This document shows, one piece after another, positions 35,741-43,517 of a stretch of 64,000 bases of DNA (the stretch's first letter is position 1; each line of letters opens with the position of its first letter). Made by a program: the position numbers and the translations under genes. Origin of the DNA: Lysinibacillus boronitolerans JCM 21713 = 10a = NBRC 103108 (GTDB lineage Bacteria > Bacillota > Bacilli > Bacillales_A > Planococcaceae). Where the stretch lies: NCBI RefSeq assembly GCF_000772935.1, contig NZ_JPVR01000066.1, positions 1-64,000 of the forward strand, read 5' to 3'. The notes under the pieces were generated by a model that had not been told where the DNA came from, searched no databases, and saw only the letters and a list, made by a program, of their open reading frames with translations.

Positions 35741-36415
35741 ATGGGGACATTACAGGGCAAAACCGTACTGATTACAAGTGGGGGAACACTTGAAAAATGG
35801 GATCGTGTACGAGGTCACACGAATTTATCAAAAGGCACAATGGGGTGTTATTTAGCAGAGGCGGCGCTGGCTGCTGGCGCTAATGTAGTGTACATGCATG
35901 GTTACTTTGCACAGCTCCCAGAAAACCAAAATGATATGACATTGATACAATTTGAAGGCATAGAGGATTTAGGACAAAAGGTGCGTCATGCAGTTCAACA
36001 ACAACATATCGATATTGTCATTATGGCGGCTGCGGGCTCTGATTGGGTCATTGACAAAGTATATGATCAATCAGGTAATTTAATGGAGGAAACGGGGAAA
36101 ATGCCTTCTGACGAACCACCTATTATTCATTTTAAAAAAGCGCCAAAAGTATTAGGTCAAATTAAGGGCTGGCAACCGAATGTAACATTAGTAGGCTTTA
36201 AGCTCGAAGCCACGAATGATGAGGAATTCTTGTTAGCTCGCGCAAGACTGCGTATGGAAACAGCCAATGCTCAATTTATGGTAGCAAATAGCTCTCAGTC
36301 TTTATATGGGGGGGATGAACCTCATTGGATTGTACCTGCTGATGGACAGCCTATTAAAGTAATGGGTAAGCAAAAAACAGCAGAAGCTTTAATGATGCAT
36401 TTACAAAATCAATAA
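35741..36415 (+). CDS. CoaB-like (phosphopantothenoylcysteine synthetase domain) protein
   Basis: A 224-residue stand-alone protein resembling the CoaB half of bifunctional Dfp/CoaBC. Dinucleotide-like opening VLITSGGTLEKWDRVRGHTN corresponds to the TSGGT-P-D-VR motif, AAAGSDWV to the AAVADW motif, and LVGFKLEA to the VGF-AET motif. Domain-only forms occur in streptococci; here no CoaC part is visible nearby. It may catalyse phosphopantothenate-cysteine ligation or have diverged. I chose ATG 35741 with AGGTGAG upstream. Single gene. Confidence 0.78.
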   Translation: MGTLQGKTVLITSGGTLEKWDRVRGHTNLSKGTMGCYLAEAALAAGANVVYMHGYFAQLPENQNDMTLIQFEGIEDLGQKVRHAVQQQHIDIVIMAAAGSDWVIDKVYDQSGNLMEETGKMPSDEPPIIHFKKAPKVLGQIKGWQPNVTLVGFKLEATNDEEFLLARARLRMETANAQFMVANSSQSLYGGDEPHWIVPADGQPIKVMGKQKTAEALMMHLQNQ

Positions 36416-36455
36416 ATGTGAACTGTGTAGAGAACTATTTCTACACAGTTTTTTC
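36416..36455 (+). terminator. Terminator of the CoaB-like gene
   Basis: AACTGTGTAGA-9 bases-TCTACACAGTT followed by T-rich sequence. Confidence 0.85.
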
Positions 36456-36484
36456 TTGTCTAAAAGGTTAGCATCCTATAATAT

Positions 36485-36502
36485 TTACTTAACGGTCGGT
36501 AA
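36485..36502. promoter_or_regulatory. Candidate TetR operator
   Basis: TTACTTAACGGTCGGTAA, an imperfect palindrome of the TTACCGACnGGTCGGTAA type, lies directly before the ribosome binding site of the tetR-type gene. Confidence 0.45.
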
Positions 36503-36517
36503 AAAAGGAGGGTAATA

Positions 36518-37114
36518 ATGGGAAATAAAGAACAAACCTTTCAAAAGATTATAGAAATTGCTTATGTGATGTTTGCGGAAAATGGGTTTGAAAAAACAAG
36601 CTTAGCAATGATTGCTACAGAGGTAGGTATTTCAAAACCAGCCATTTACTATTATTTTCAATCAAAAGATCAATTAATCGCTTACATATTTGATGAATTG
36701 TATAAAGAAATTCAACAGGATATCGCTGTGGATTATAAAGAGCTTACTTCCGCTAATTTTAAGGAAAAATTACTCGAGCTAGGCTATAAGTCTATTGAGG
36801 CACAGGGCAAGGATCCTTATTTTAATAAAATATTTAATCAATATGTGCTATTAGCGGCTCGCGATGAAAGCTATAAGAGCCAATTAGTGGAGCTAGAAAC
36901 CAGCTTTTTAACAAGCTTTGTTGAAGTCCTACAATGGGGTGTGCGGCTAGGAGTTCTAGACGATACGCCTCATATAGAAGCAAAGGCACAGATGCTAGCC
37001 TTGGTCTATGATAATATCGGTAATTTCATGTTAACAGGTAACCAATTGAACTATAGAGCTATTTGGAAGGAGGCTGTACATAGCGTTATTCAAGGGGGCA
37101 AAGATGACAAATAG
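36518..37114 (+). CDS. TetR-family transcriptional regulator
   Basis: A 198-residue regulator. N-terminal HTH: FAENGFEKTSLAMIATEVGISKPAIYYYFQSKDQLI, the classic TetR signature. The C-terminal ligand domain is helical and not classifiable by eye. AAGGAGGG precedes the ATG. It overlaps the next membrane protein gene by 11 bases, so the two form a coupled pair, and an operator-like palindrome upstream suggests autoregulation. Confidence 0.9.
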   Translation: MGNKEQTFQKIIEIAYVMFAENGFEKTSLAMIATEVGISKPAIYYYFQSKDQLIAYIFDELYKEIQQDIAVDYKELTSANFKEKLLELGYKSIEAQGKDPYFNKIFNQYVLLAARDESYKSQLVELETSFLTSFVEVLQWGVRLGVLDDTPHIEAKAQMLALVYDNIGNFMLTGNQLNYRAIWKEAVHSVIQGGKDDK

Positions 37115-38198
37115 AAATGATGATCGGCGCATTGAAGGTCTTGATTTTGCAAGAGCTCTCGCTATGCTTGGTATGTTCATTGTCAATTTTGGCGTCATAA
37201 CAGGTTCTACAACGAATGGTTCAACACGGTTGATTGCCTTACAAAATATGTTTGAGGGGCGTGCGTCGGCCGTATTTGTCATGCTAGCAGGAATAGGAAC
37301 AGCCTTAATGACTCGTCAGGCTAGAGAGAGTAAGGACCCAATGCTTCTTCGTCAGAATCGACTTATTTTGTGGAAGAGGTCGCTTTTATTATTCATGATA
37401 GGGATAGTACTATATGCGATCGGTTGGACAGGAGATATATTACATTATTATGGCGTGTATATGTTTGTTGCCGCATGGTTGATTGCCCAATCTAAGAAAA
37501 GGATGATGTTTATTATCGGTGTCATTCTTATCCTTTCACAATGGCTTCAAATTCAATTTAATTACCTTGCTGGCTGGCATCCAACATATGTGTTACTAGA
37601 GTATCTGGATTTTTGGACACCAGTAGGATTTATTAGAAATTTGCTGTTTAATGGCTATCACCCACTTTTCCCCTGGATTTGTTTTTTTCTGATCGGCATG
37701 TTAATCGGCACATTAGATTTAACAAATCGTACATTACGAAAAATCTTATTGGTGACTGGTTTATTGCTAGTCATCTTGACTGAGGCTTGTTCAACAGTAT
37801 TCATTAAGATGACAACCATTCATTTATTGGATGTAGAGAGTGCATTGTATTTATTTGATACAGGACCGATTCCACCAAATATGATGTATGTCCTATCTAA
37901 TTCGGCTTCGGCTATTGTCCTTATCGTGGGCTCCATCTATCTTGTAGAGACATATAAAAATAAAGTCATTCAATCTTTAATCTTAACTGGACAAATGTCT
38001 TTAACGCATTATGTTGGCCATGTTTTTATAGGCATTGGAATACTAATTGTTTGCCAAAAGCTGGAGAACCAAACACTTGCTTTTTCTATGCTGTATGCCT
38101 GCTGTTACTTTTTAGGATGTGTCTTTGTTTCTGTATGGTGGAGGGCTAAACATCATCGAGGCCCACTTGAATTCATAATGAGGAAATGGAGCTCGTAA
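37104..38198 (+). CDS. DUF418-type polytopic membrane protein
   Basis: A 364-residue membrane protein with about nine hydrophobic segments. It opens RRIEGLDFARALAMLGMFIVNFG, the signature of the DUF418/YeiB and related acyltransferase-like (DUF1624) membrane families. The C-terminal part, with LILTGQMSLTHYVGHVFIGIG and then W-RAKHHRGPLE, matches the DUF418 end. Function unknown; transport or modification of an envelope component is plausible. It is cotranscribed with and probably controlled by the TetR-type gene. Confidence 0.8.
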   Translation: MTNRNDDRRIEGLDFARALAMLGMFIVNFGVITGSTTNGSTRLIALQNMFEGRASAVFVMLAGIGTALMTRQARESKDPMLLRQNRLILWKRSLLLFMIGIVLYAIGWTGDILHYYGVYMFVAAWLIAQSKKRMMFIIGVILILSQWLQIQFNYLAGWHPTYVLLEYLDFWTPVGFIRNLLFNGYHPLFPWICFFLIGMLIGTLDLTNRTLRKILLVTGLLLVILTEACSTVFIKMTTIHLLDVESALYLFDTGPIPPNMMYVLSNSASAIVLIVGSIYLVETYKNKVIQSLILTGQMSLTHYVGHVFIGIGILIVCQKLENQTLAFSMLYACCYFLGCVFVSVWWRAKHHRGPLEFIMRKWSS

Positions 38199-38319
38199 TA
38201 AATTAATGGATTGCCATCTATTTCTCACTGACTAGGCATAAAATACTTTAGGTATAGGGAGTCTTTTAATCTAAACGACATATTGCATAGTATTCAACTA
38301 GGTTTTCTAATATTTTGTA

Positions 38320-38348
38320 TTGACATTCCTATAGCGGAATTATAGAAT
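38320..38348 (+). promoter_or_regulatory. SigA-type promoter of the S-box transcript
   Basis: TTGACA (38320-38325), 17 bases, then TAGAAT; TATAGA overlaps. It ends ~20 bases before the riboswitch. Confidence 0.6.
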
Positions 38349-38370
38349 TATTTTCAAGAAACGCAGTACT

Positions 38371-38500
38371 CTTATCAAGAGAGGTGGAGGGACTTGGCCC
38401 AATGAAGCCTCGGCAACCGAAAAACAGGTGCCAAATCCAACAGATGGTGTCTGAGAGATAGGAGGGGCTATCAATCAGTTTGATGCGTTGGCCTCTTTAT
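38371..38500 (+). promoter_or_regulatory. SAM riboswitch (S-box) with expression-platform hairpin
   Basis: The aptamer runs from CTTATCAAGAGAGGTGGAGG through CCCAATGAAGCCTCGGCAACC and GGTGCCAAATCC to GAGAGATAGG. These conserved blocks in this order define the SAM-I class. A following GAGGGGC to GGCCTCTTT hairpin probably forms the terminator when S-adenosylmethionine is bound. The controlled gene is the small DUF2292 protein at 38536. Confidence 0.93.
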
Positions 38501-38535
38501 GAACAATAAGGAATAAGAAAGAAGGGGTGTTTCGT

Positions 38536-38691
38536 ATGGCTCAGTCAGTAAAAGTAGATGATAAGAAACTAGAGGCAATTGCGAAGGCGATTCAAAATCT
38601 TGAATTTGGTGAAGTGCATATTACGATTCAAGATGGTGTAATTGTGCAAATTAATAGGCTTGAAAAGCAAAGATTTCCGCAGAAAAAATAA
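38536..38691 (+). CDS. YezD-like DUF2292 small protein
   Basis: A 51-residue protein: a short helical start (VDDKKLEAIAKAIQNLEFGE) and a beta part (VHITIQDGVIVQINRLEK), the DUF2292/YezD pattern. AAGGGGTG lies upstream of the ATG. It is the only gene behind the SAM riboswitch, so it should be made when methionine/SAM is low. YezD-like proteins are found with sulfur assimilation genes; their molecular role is unknown. A strong terminator follows. Confidence 0.87.
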   Translation: MAQSVKVDDKKLEAIAKAIQNLEFGEVHITIQDGVIVQINRLEKQRFPQKK

Positions 38692-38718
38692 CAATGATTT
38701 CAGTAGAACTTATGTCAA

Positions 38719-38776
38719 ATGGCCACCTATAAGCATGAAGGATATCCTGTGCTTACAAGTGGCCCTTTTTTTGTGT
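38719..38776 (+). terminator. Strong long terminator
   Basis: AATGGCCACCTATAAGCA and TGCTTACAAGTGGCC form a long stem followed by T7. Confidence 0.85.
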
Positions 38777-38782
38777 GATAGG

Positions 38783-39268
38783 CTAGCTATAAAAGCCTTT
38801 TGGTATGGGACCGATATGACGGCGATGATAAAGCAAAGGCTCTTTTTGAGCATTTGTAATGTCTACCACCTGCCCAATAAAAATGGTATGGTCGCCCGCA
38901 TCGATTTGTTGAAATGTTTTACATTGTAAATTAGCTGCTGTATCATGTAAAATCGGTAGTCCTAAAGTGGAAGTTGACCACTGTGCTTGCGCAAAGCGAT
39001 CAGGGATTTTACTAGCAAAAAGTGTACATAAATGCTCTTGATCACTCGCTAAAATATTGACCGCAAAATTTGGCGCAGCCGTGAAATAAGGATGGAGCTG
39101 AGATTTTTTATCGAGTGACCACAAAATAAGGAGCGGATCGATTGAAACAGATGCAAAGGAATTGACGGTTAAGCCAATAGGTTGTGTGTCATGACATGTC
39201 GTGACAACTGTTACGCCTGTAGGATAATTACCTAATGCCAATTTAAAGGCAGCTACTAAATCTGTCAT
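38783..39268 (-). CDS. Flavin reductase-family protein (flavin reductase-like domain)
   Basis: 161 residues of the flavin-reductase-like split-barrel. NYPTGVTVVTT near the start, GLTVNSFASVSIDPLLILW in the FMN-binding region and DHTIFIGQVVDI near the end are family signatures. Such enzymes supply reduced flavin to monooxygenases or act alone; no partner oxygenase lies next to it. AGAGGTGA lies upstream of the ATG. Single gene. Confidence 0.9.
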   Translation of the reverse strand: MTDLVAAFKLALGNYPTGVTVVTTCHDTQPIGLTVNSFASVSIDPLLILWSLDKKSQLHPYFTAAPNFAVNILASDQEHLCTLFASKIPDRFAQAQWSTSTLGLPILHDTAANLQCKTFQQIDAGDHTIFIGQVVDITNAQKEPLLYHRRHIGPIPKGFYS

Positions 39269-39417
39269 TCAAATCACCTCTTTATGAAATTAGTGAACGG
39301 AGTTTGTAGGTAAACGAAACTTTTTTTCATATCCTACTAGTAACTCCTTTTCTTGAGTAAATTTTAAACTAATCAAACATATAGGTAAAGGTAATGGGGA
39401 AAGAAAGGGGAATGGCC

Positions 39418-40203
39418 ATGACTTTATATTTTGATCATCTGGTTCATCAAGTGGAATCACCAGAAAATATAAAGGTTTTCTTCAATAAACGAAATGTTCA
39501 TACAGTGAATGGTGGGCAGCACACGATGTGGGGGACTTATAATACGTTAAGCTACTTTGGCTTAAGCTATATTGAACAAATTGCTATTTATGATCGTGAT
39601 TTATTTGAGCAAGCGGCACAATACCCATATTCCCTACATTATACGTTTAAACGTGATCAAGAGCGCCAGGGATTTTCTCGAATTGCCCTGCGTACAAAAA
39701 ATATTGAGGAAGAGGGTCGGCGCTTGCGAGCATTGGGCTATGAAGTATATGGGCCAGATGCATGTAGCAGAACAAGACCAGATGGCACAGTGGTAGAATG
39801 GAAGCTACTGCATTTTGGTAAGCCAGATCTTCCAATTGATTTTCCATTTTTGATTGAATGGGCGGAGGAAGATGAAGAGCGTTTGGCACAATTAAAGGCA
39901 AGTGGTGCCATTGATGTAAAACAGGCTATAACGATGGAATCCGTCCAATTCTATGTCAGGGACATGCAGGCAACCGTTCAGCTGTGGCAACAGGTGCTAC
40001 AGCTACCAGAGCCTACGCAATATGAGCAGTATATGTCACTACAGCTACCGAATATGCGTTTAGATTTCTACAAGGAAGAGAGTGCGAAGGCAATGACACT
40101 CGGTCATGTCAAAGAGGGACCATTTGGCGTGACATTAAAGGATCCTAAGCGAACAAAGGAAACATTAGTTTGCCCAGGTGCTTTTTATTGGATAAATCGA
40201 TAA
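39418..40203 (+). CDS. VOC-family (glyoxalase-like domain) protein
   Basis: A 261-residue protein. The first half opens YFDHLVHQVESPENIKVFF and has NGGQHTMWGTYNTLSYFG, the glyoxalase-like domain with metal-site His. A second, weaker VOC-like half starts near TMESVQFYVRDMQATVQLW. Substrate unknown. I chose ATG 39418 because GAAAGGGG lies seven bases upstream; ATG 39412 is too close to it. Single gene. Confidence 0.82.
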   Translation: MTLYFDHLVHQVESPENIKVFFNKRNVHTVNGGQHTMWGTYNTLSYFGLSYIEQIAIYDRDLFEQAAQYPYSLHYTFKRDQERQGFSRIALRTKNIEEEGRRLRALGYEVYGPDACSRTRPDGTVVEWKLLHFGKPDLPIDFPFLIEWAEEDEERLAQLKASGAIDVKQAITMESVQFYVRDMQATVQLWQQVLQLPEPTQYEQYMSLQLPNMRLDFYKEESAKAMTLGHVKEGPFGVTLKDPKRTKETLVCPGAFYWINR

Positions 40204-40207
40204 TGAA

Positions 40208-40362
40208 AAAAGGCTGGAACATAGCAAACACTAGGACCTTCATTAAGCCGAATAATCTTTATACATGATAACTAGAAAAACCGAACTATTCCGAAACACT
40301 TCGTAAGCGTTTTAGTGGATAGCTCGGTATTTTTATGGGCTGAAACACCTTTGCTCCAGCCT
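40208..40362. repeat. Nested hairpin element (~155 bp)
   Basis: Outer arms GGCTGGA (40212-40218) and TCCAGCC (40355-40361) enclose a long imperfect hairpin. Its left arm (40276-40301) starts AAAAACCGAaCTAT and its right arm (40305-40334) ends ATAGcTCGGTaTTTTT. This looks like a small non-coding repeat of the palindromic type scattered in Firmicute genomes. It may also stop transcription of the VOC gene. The following 40363-40525 holds TCCTGTG/CACAGGA arms and no gene. Confidence 0.6.
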
Positions 40363-40527
40363 CTGTACATAAGTATTGAAAAACAAACCCATCAATAGAA
40401 TTTCTGATACAGGCTACTTGCTTTCCTGTGGATTTAGCGTTACACAGGAGACCCTGGAGCGAAATCAACCCCTCACCTTGCTAAAAGGTCTTTTTATAGT
40501 GACATGCTCTTTATTCAACAATATGGA

Positions 40528-40561
40528 AAAATCCACTTCATCAAAGAAGTGGATTTTCGCT
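40528..40561 (-). terminator. Terminator of the amphi-Trp gene
   Basis: AAAATCCACTTC-ATCAAA-GAAGTGGATTTT. Confidence 0.88.
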
Positions 40562-40569
40562 ACCTATTA

Positions 40570-40839
40570 TTATTCGATTGTCATTTTTTTCGGTGTTTCT
40601 GTACCTGTGTACCAATCAAACTCAATTTCAAATGAATGCTTGTCGCCCTTTTTTGTATAGGAGTATTCGATTTTGAGCTGTTCACTTGGGCTGACAACTG
40701 TTGGCTCTGTGCCTTGAACAAAAGTGAATTCACCATTTTCTTTAAGCTTTTCTGCAATCGTTTCCAGTGTTGCCGCAAATTCTGCTACACTTTGTCGTTC
40801 TTTATGCTTCAAAATAACTTCTGTCATTGGTTTTTGCAT
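40570..40839 (-). CDS. Amphi-Trp domain small protein
   Basis: An 89-residue protein. The pattern HKERQSVAEFAATLETIAEKLKENG, then LKIEYSYTKKGDKHSFEIEFDWY, resembles the small amphi-Trp domain: a helix followed by an amphipathic sheet with a late Trp. I chose ATG 40839 with AGGA six bases upstream; ATG 40827 is possible. Function unknown. Single gene with a strong terminator. Confidence 0.65.
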   Translation of the reverse strand: MQKPMTEVILKHKERQSVAEFAATLETIAEKLKENGEFTFVQGTEPTVVSPSEQLKIEYSYTKKGDKHSFEIEFDWYTGTETPKKMTIE

Positions 40840-40897
40840 CGAAATCCTATTACTTCTATTATAACATGGAGGGGTCATTAAGCTTATAAAACAGCAC

Positions 40898-40940
40898 AAA
40901 AAGCGGATGAAGGAAACGATTCATTTCCTAATCCGCTGCT
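40898..40940 (-). terminator. Terminator of the cold-shock gene
   Basis: On the minus strand AGCGGATTAGGAAA, a 7-base loop, TTTCCTTCATCCGCT and T5. Confidence 0.88.
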
Positions 40941-40972
40941 AATCTGGAACTACACGGATAGCCCCATTATGT

Positions 40973-41173
40973 TTATAGTTTTACAACATTTGATGCTTGG
41001 GGTCCACGATTGCCTTCCACAACATCAAATGAAACCTTTTGACCTTCTTCAAGTGTACGGAAGCCTTCCTCCTGGATGCCCGTAAAATGAACAAATACAT
41101 CTTCGCCATCATCACATTCAATAAAGCCATAACCTTTTTCATTATTGAACCACTTTACGATCCCCTGTTGCAT
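40973..41173 (-). CDS. Cold-shock protein (CspA/CspB family)
   Basis: A 66-residue cold-shock-domain RNA chaperone. RNP1 is KGYGFIE (13-19) and RNP2 VFVHF (26-30). I chose ATG 41173 because GGAGG is nine bases upstream; ATG 41179 would be only three away. The length equals that of Bacillus Csp proteins. A Cys follows RNP1 ([10 protein letters not shown]), slightly unusual. Single gene. Confidence 0.94.
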   Translation of the reverse strand: MQQGIVKWFNNEKGYGFIECDDGEDVFVHFTGIQEEGFRTLEEGQKVSFDVVEGNRGPQASNVVKL

Positions 41174-41386
41174 AAGCATTCGCCTCCAATGCGCTTGAAT
41201 GTAAAATAAAGTTAAATAAATGGTGCTCTCATTGAGAAAATGTGAAAAAATTGCATTTTCTCTTAGAACATACAGGAATTGAACAAAGATGTCAATTGAT
41301 TGACGAAATGCTTGCGTATCTGGCTTTCTTTTTTTTCACAATTAAGACTATAATGGAAATGAACAACATAGAAAGTAGGATGCCAA

Positions 41387-43066
41387 ATGACAACGAAAAA
41401 TCAACCATTATCAGATTTAGAAATCGCTAGTCAAGCAGTGATCAAACCTATTACGGAAATTGCCAATGCTGCGGGTATTCCAGAGGATGCTCTTGAGCAG
41501 TATGGACGCTTCAAAGCAAAGATTGACCCATTAAAAATTACTGCGCAGGGCGAGGATGCAAAGGTAGTATTAGTATCAGCTATTAGTCCAACCCCAGCTG
41601 GTGAAGGAAAGTCGACTGTGACTGTTGGACTAGCAGATGCCCTTCATCAATTAGATAAGAAGGTGATGGTCGCATTACGTGAACCATCATTAGGTCCAGT
41701 CATGGGCGTAAAAGGTGGCGCAACGGGTGGAGGTTACGCACAAGTTATACCAATGGAGGATATTAATTTACATTTCACTGGTGACCTTCATGCGATTACA
41801 ACTGCTAACAATGCCTTATCCGCATTTATTGATAATCATATCCACCAAGGAAATGCACTTAACATTGATCCTCGACGCATAATTTGGAAACGTGTCATGG
41901 ACTTAAATGATCGTGCCCTTCGTAAGGTAGTGGTGGGATTAGGTGGTCCTGTTCAAGGTATGCCGCGTGAGGATGGCTTTGATATTACGGTTGCCTCAGA
42001 AATTATGGCGGTATTCTGTTTAGCCACAAGCATTGAGGATTTACGTGAGCGCATCGCAAGTATCGTGATTGGCTATACTTTTGAGCGTGAGCCTGTCTTT
42101 GTGCGTGATTTACAGGTAGAGGGTGCCTTAACACTATTATTAAAAGATGCCTTTAAGCCAAACCTAGTTCAAACATTAGAGGGAACACCTGCTATTATCC
42201 ATGGTGGTCCATTTGCGAATATTGCCCACGGCTGTAATTCTATTATGGCGACACAAACCGCTCGTAAGCTAGCTGATATTGTGGTGACAGAAGCGGGCTT
42301 CGGCTCTGATTTAGGTGCTGAAAAATTCATGAACATTAAAGCTCGTAAGGGAGGCTTTAAACCAAGCGCAGTTGTCATTGTAGCGACAATTCGTGCATTA
42401 AAAATGCATGGTGGTGTACCGAAAACAGCGCTTGTAGGCGAAAATGTGGAAGCACTCCTACAAGGAATTGAAAACTTAGCTAAACATGTAGATACAGTTC
42501 GTACATTTGGCGTTGAACCAATTATTGCCTTAAATCGTTTTATCACGGATACAGAGGCTGAGCTAGAAGCCGTTCTGAACTGGTGTCAAGAAAATCATGT
42601 TCGTATTGCCCGTACGAATGTCTGGGAAGAGGGCGGTAAAGGTGGTCTAGCCTTAGCTGAGCAAGTACTAGCTGTGCTAGAGGAAGAAAACAACTTCTCT
42701 CCTTTATATGATGTAACAGAGTCGATTGAAGAAAAGGTACGTACGATTGTGCAAAAGGTATATGGCGGGAAAGATGTACAATTTACAGACCAAGCCAAAA
42801 AACAAATTGCCCAAATCGAAAAATTCGGCTGGGACTCTCTTCCAATTTGTATGGCGAAAACGCAGTATTCTTTATCAGATCAACCAAGTTTACTCGGTCG
42901 TCCAGAAGGCTTCACCATCACAATTCGTGAAGTTATTCCTAAGCTTGGTGCGGGCTTCCTAGTTTGTCTAACGGGCGATATTATGACAATGCCAGGACTT
43001 CCAAAAGCACCAGCTGCTCTACGCATGAATGTCGATAATGAAGGACATGCGGTAGGATTGTTCTAA
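41387..43066 (+). CDS. fhs: Formate-tetrahydrofolate ligase
   Basis: A 559-residue ATP-dependent ligase that makes 10-formyl-THF from formate, feeding purine and initiator-tRNA formylation. The P-loop TPAGEGKST lies near residue 72. [20 protein letters not shown] and [13 protein letters not shown] are invariant family blocks, as is the C-terminal [15 protein letters not shown]. Length matches the family (~555). Single gene with terminator; the upstream gap is ~200 bases. Confidence 0.96.
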   Translation: MTTKNQPLSDLEIASQAVIKPITEIANAAGIPEDALEQYGRFKAKIDPLKITAQGEDAKVVLVSAISPTPAGEGKSTVTVGLADALHQLDKKVMVALREPSLGPVMGVKGGATGGGYAQVIPMEDINLHFTGDLHAITTANNALSAFIDNHIHQGNALNIDPRRIIWKRVMDLNDRALRKVVVGLGGPVQGMPREDGFDITVASEIMAVFCLATSIEDLRERIASIVIGYTFEREPVFVRDLQVEGALTLLLKDAFKPNLVQTLEGTPAIIHGGPFANIAHGCNSIMATQTARKLADIVVTEAGFGSDLGAEKFMNIKARKGGFKPSAVVIVATIRALKMHGGVPKTALVGENVEALLQGIENLAKHVDTVRTFGVEPIIALNRFITDTEAELEAVLNWCQENHVRIARTNVWEEGGKGGLALAEQVLAVLEEENNFSPLYDVTESIEEKVRTIVQKVYGGKDVQFTDQAKKQIAQIEKFGWDSLPICMAKTQYSLSDQPSLLGRPEGFTITIREVIPKLGAGFLVCLTGDIMTMPGLPKAPAALRMNVDNEGHAVGLF

Positions 43067-43076
43067 TAGAATATTA

Positions 43077-43110
43077 AAAGCTGCCTACTTAATTGGGCAG
43101 CTTTTTTTAC
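43077..43110 (+). terminator. Terminator of fhs
   Basis: AAAGCTGCC-TACTTAATTG-GGCAGCTTTTTTT. Confidence 0.88.
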
Positions 43111-43517
43111 TGATAATGGGTAAACATGGCTCGTAGGAGGTGACCTAATTCATCGTCTATCTACAATGCAAACATGGTATAAAAGTAAAATTTCGGATGA
43201 TTTCCTCATCCACCCCTTGAGTAAAAATTCACAAAAATTAATTTTTTTAAAGCAATTTTAAGATTCTAGTGAAAACTAGGATCTTTTTTGTGTTGCAAAA
43301 AAATCATGAGAACCTTCCTTATATAAATGTGTTTGGTATTTTTTATCAATAGTTCTCTGATATTGGAAAGATAGAGCGGATTTTTACAACGAAGGACAAT
43401 TGTCAAATGAATTTTTATTTAAAAAATACATTGAATTTTCTTTTTCTTTTAAATATAATTTATTTAATTCTAATTCGGAACACTGTACCGATAATAGGAA
43501 CACGGAGGGATGAAGTC
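43111..43517 (+). other. Upstream region of the hydantoinase operon, with a second hairpin
   Basis: The only clear structure is AGATTCTAGT-GAAA-ACTAGGATCT plus T6 at 43261-43290, which looks like a free-standing terminator or a leader attenuator. GGATGA-TTTCC-TCATCC lies near 43195-43211. The operon promoter and any IclR site should be between 43290 and 43500. A 23-codon open stretch from ATG 43167 has no usable ribosome binding site. Confidence 0.45.

Noticed and set aside
38199-38370. Additional gene between the DUF418 protein and the S-box
   Set aside because: No frame of useful length is present; the stretch holds only the promoter of the riboswitch transcript.
40376-40660. Plus-strand 94-residue frame
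   Set aside because: It crosses a terminator and the opposite amphi-Trp gene and has no ribosome binding site.
43134-43260. Frame following AGGAGGTGACC near 43136
   Set aside because: The strong ribosome-binding-like sequence is not followed by a start codon at the right distance; probably an eroded gene or chance.
43407-43517. Hydrophobic N-terminal extension (signal anchor) on the HyuA-like protein
   Set aside because: The family is cytosolic and begins at the GGTFTD motif; TTG 43518 has a good ribosome binding site, whereas the upstream ATG has none.
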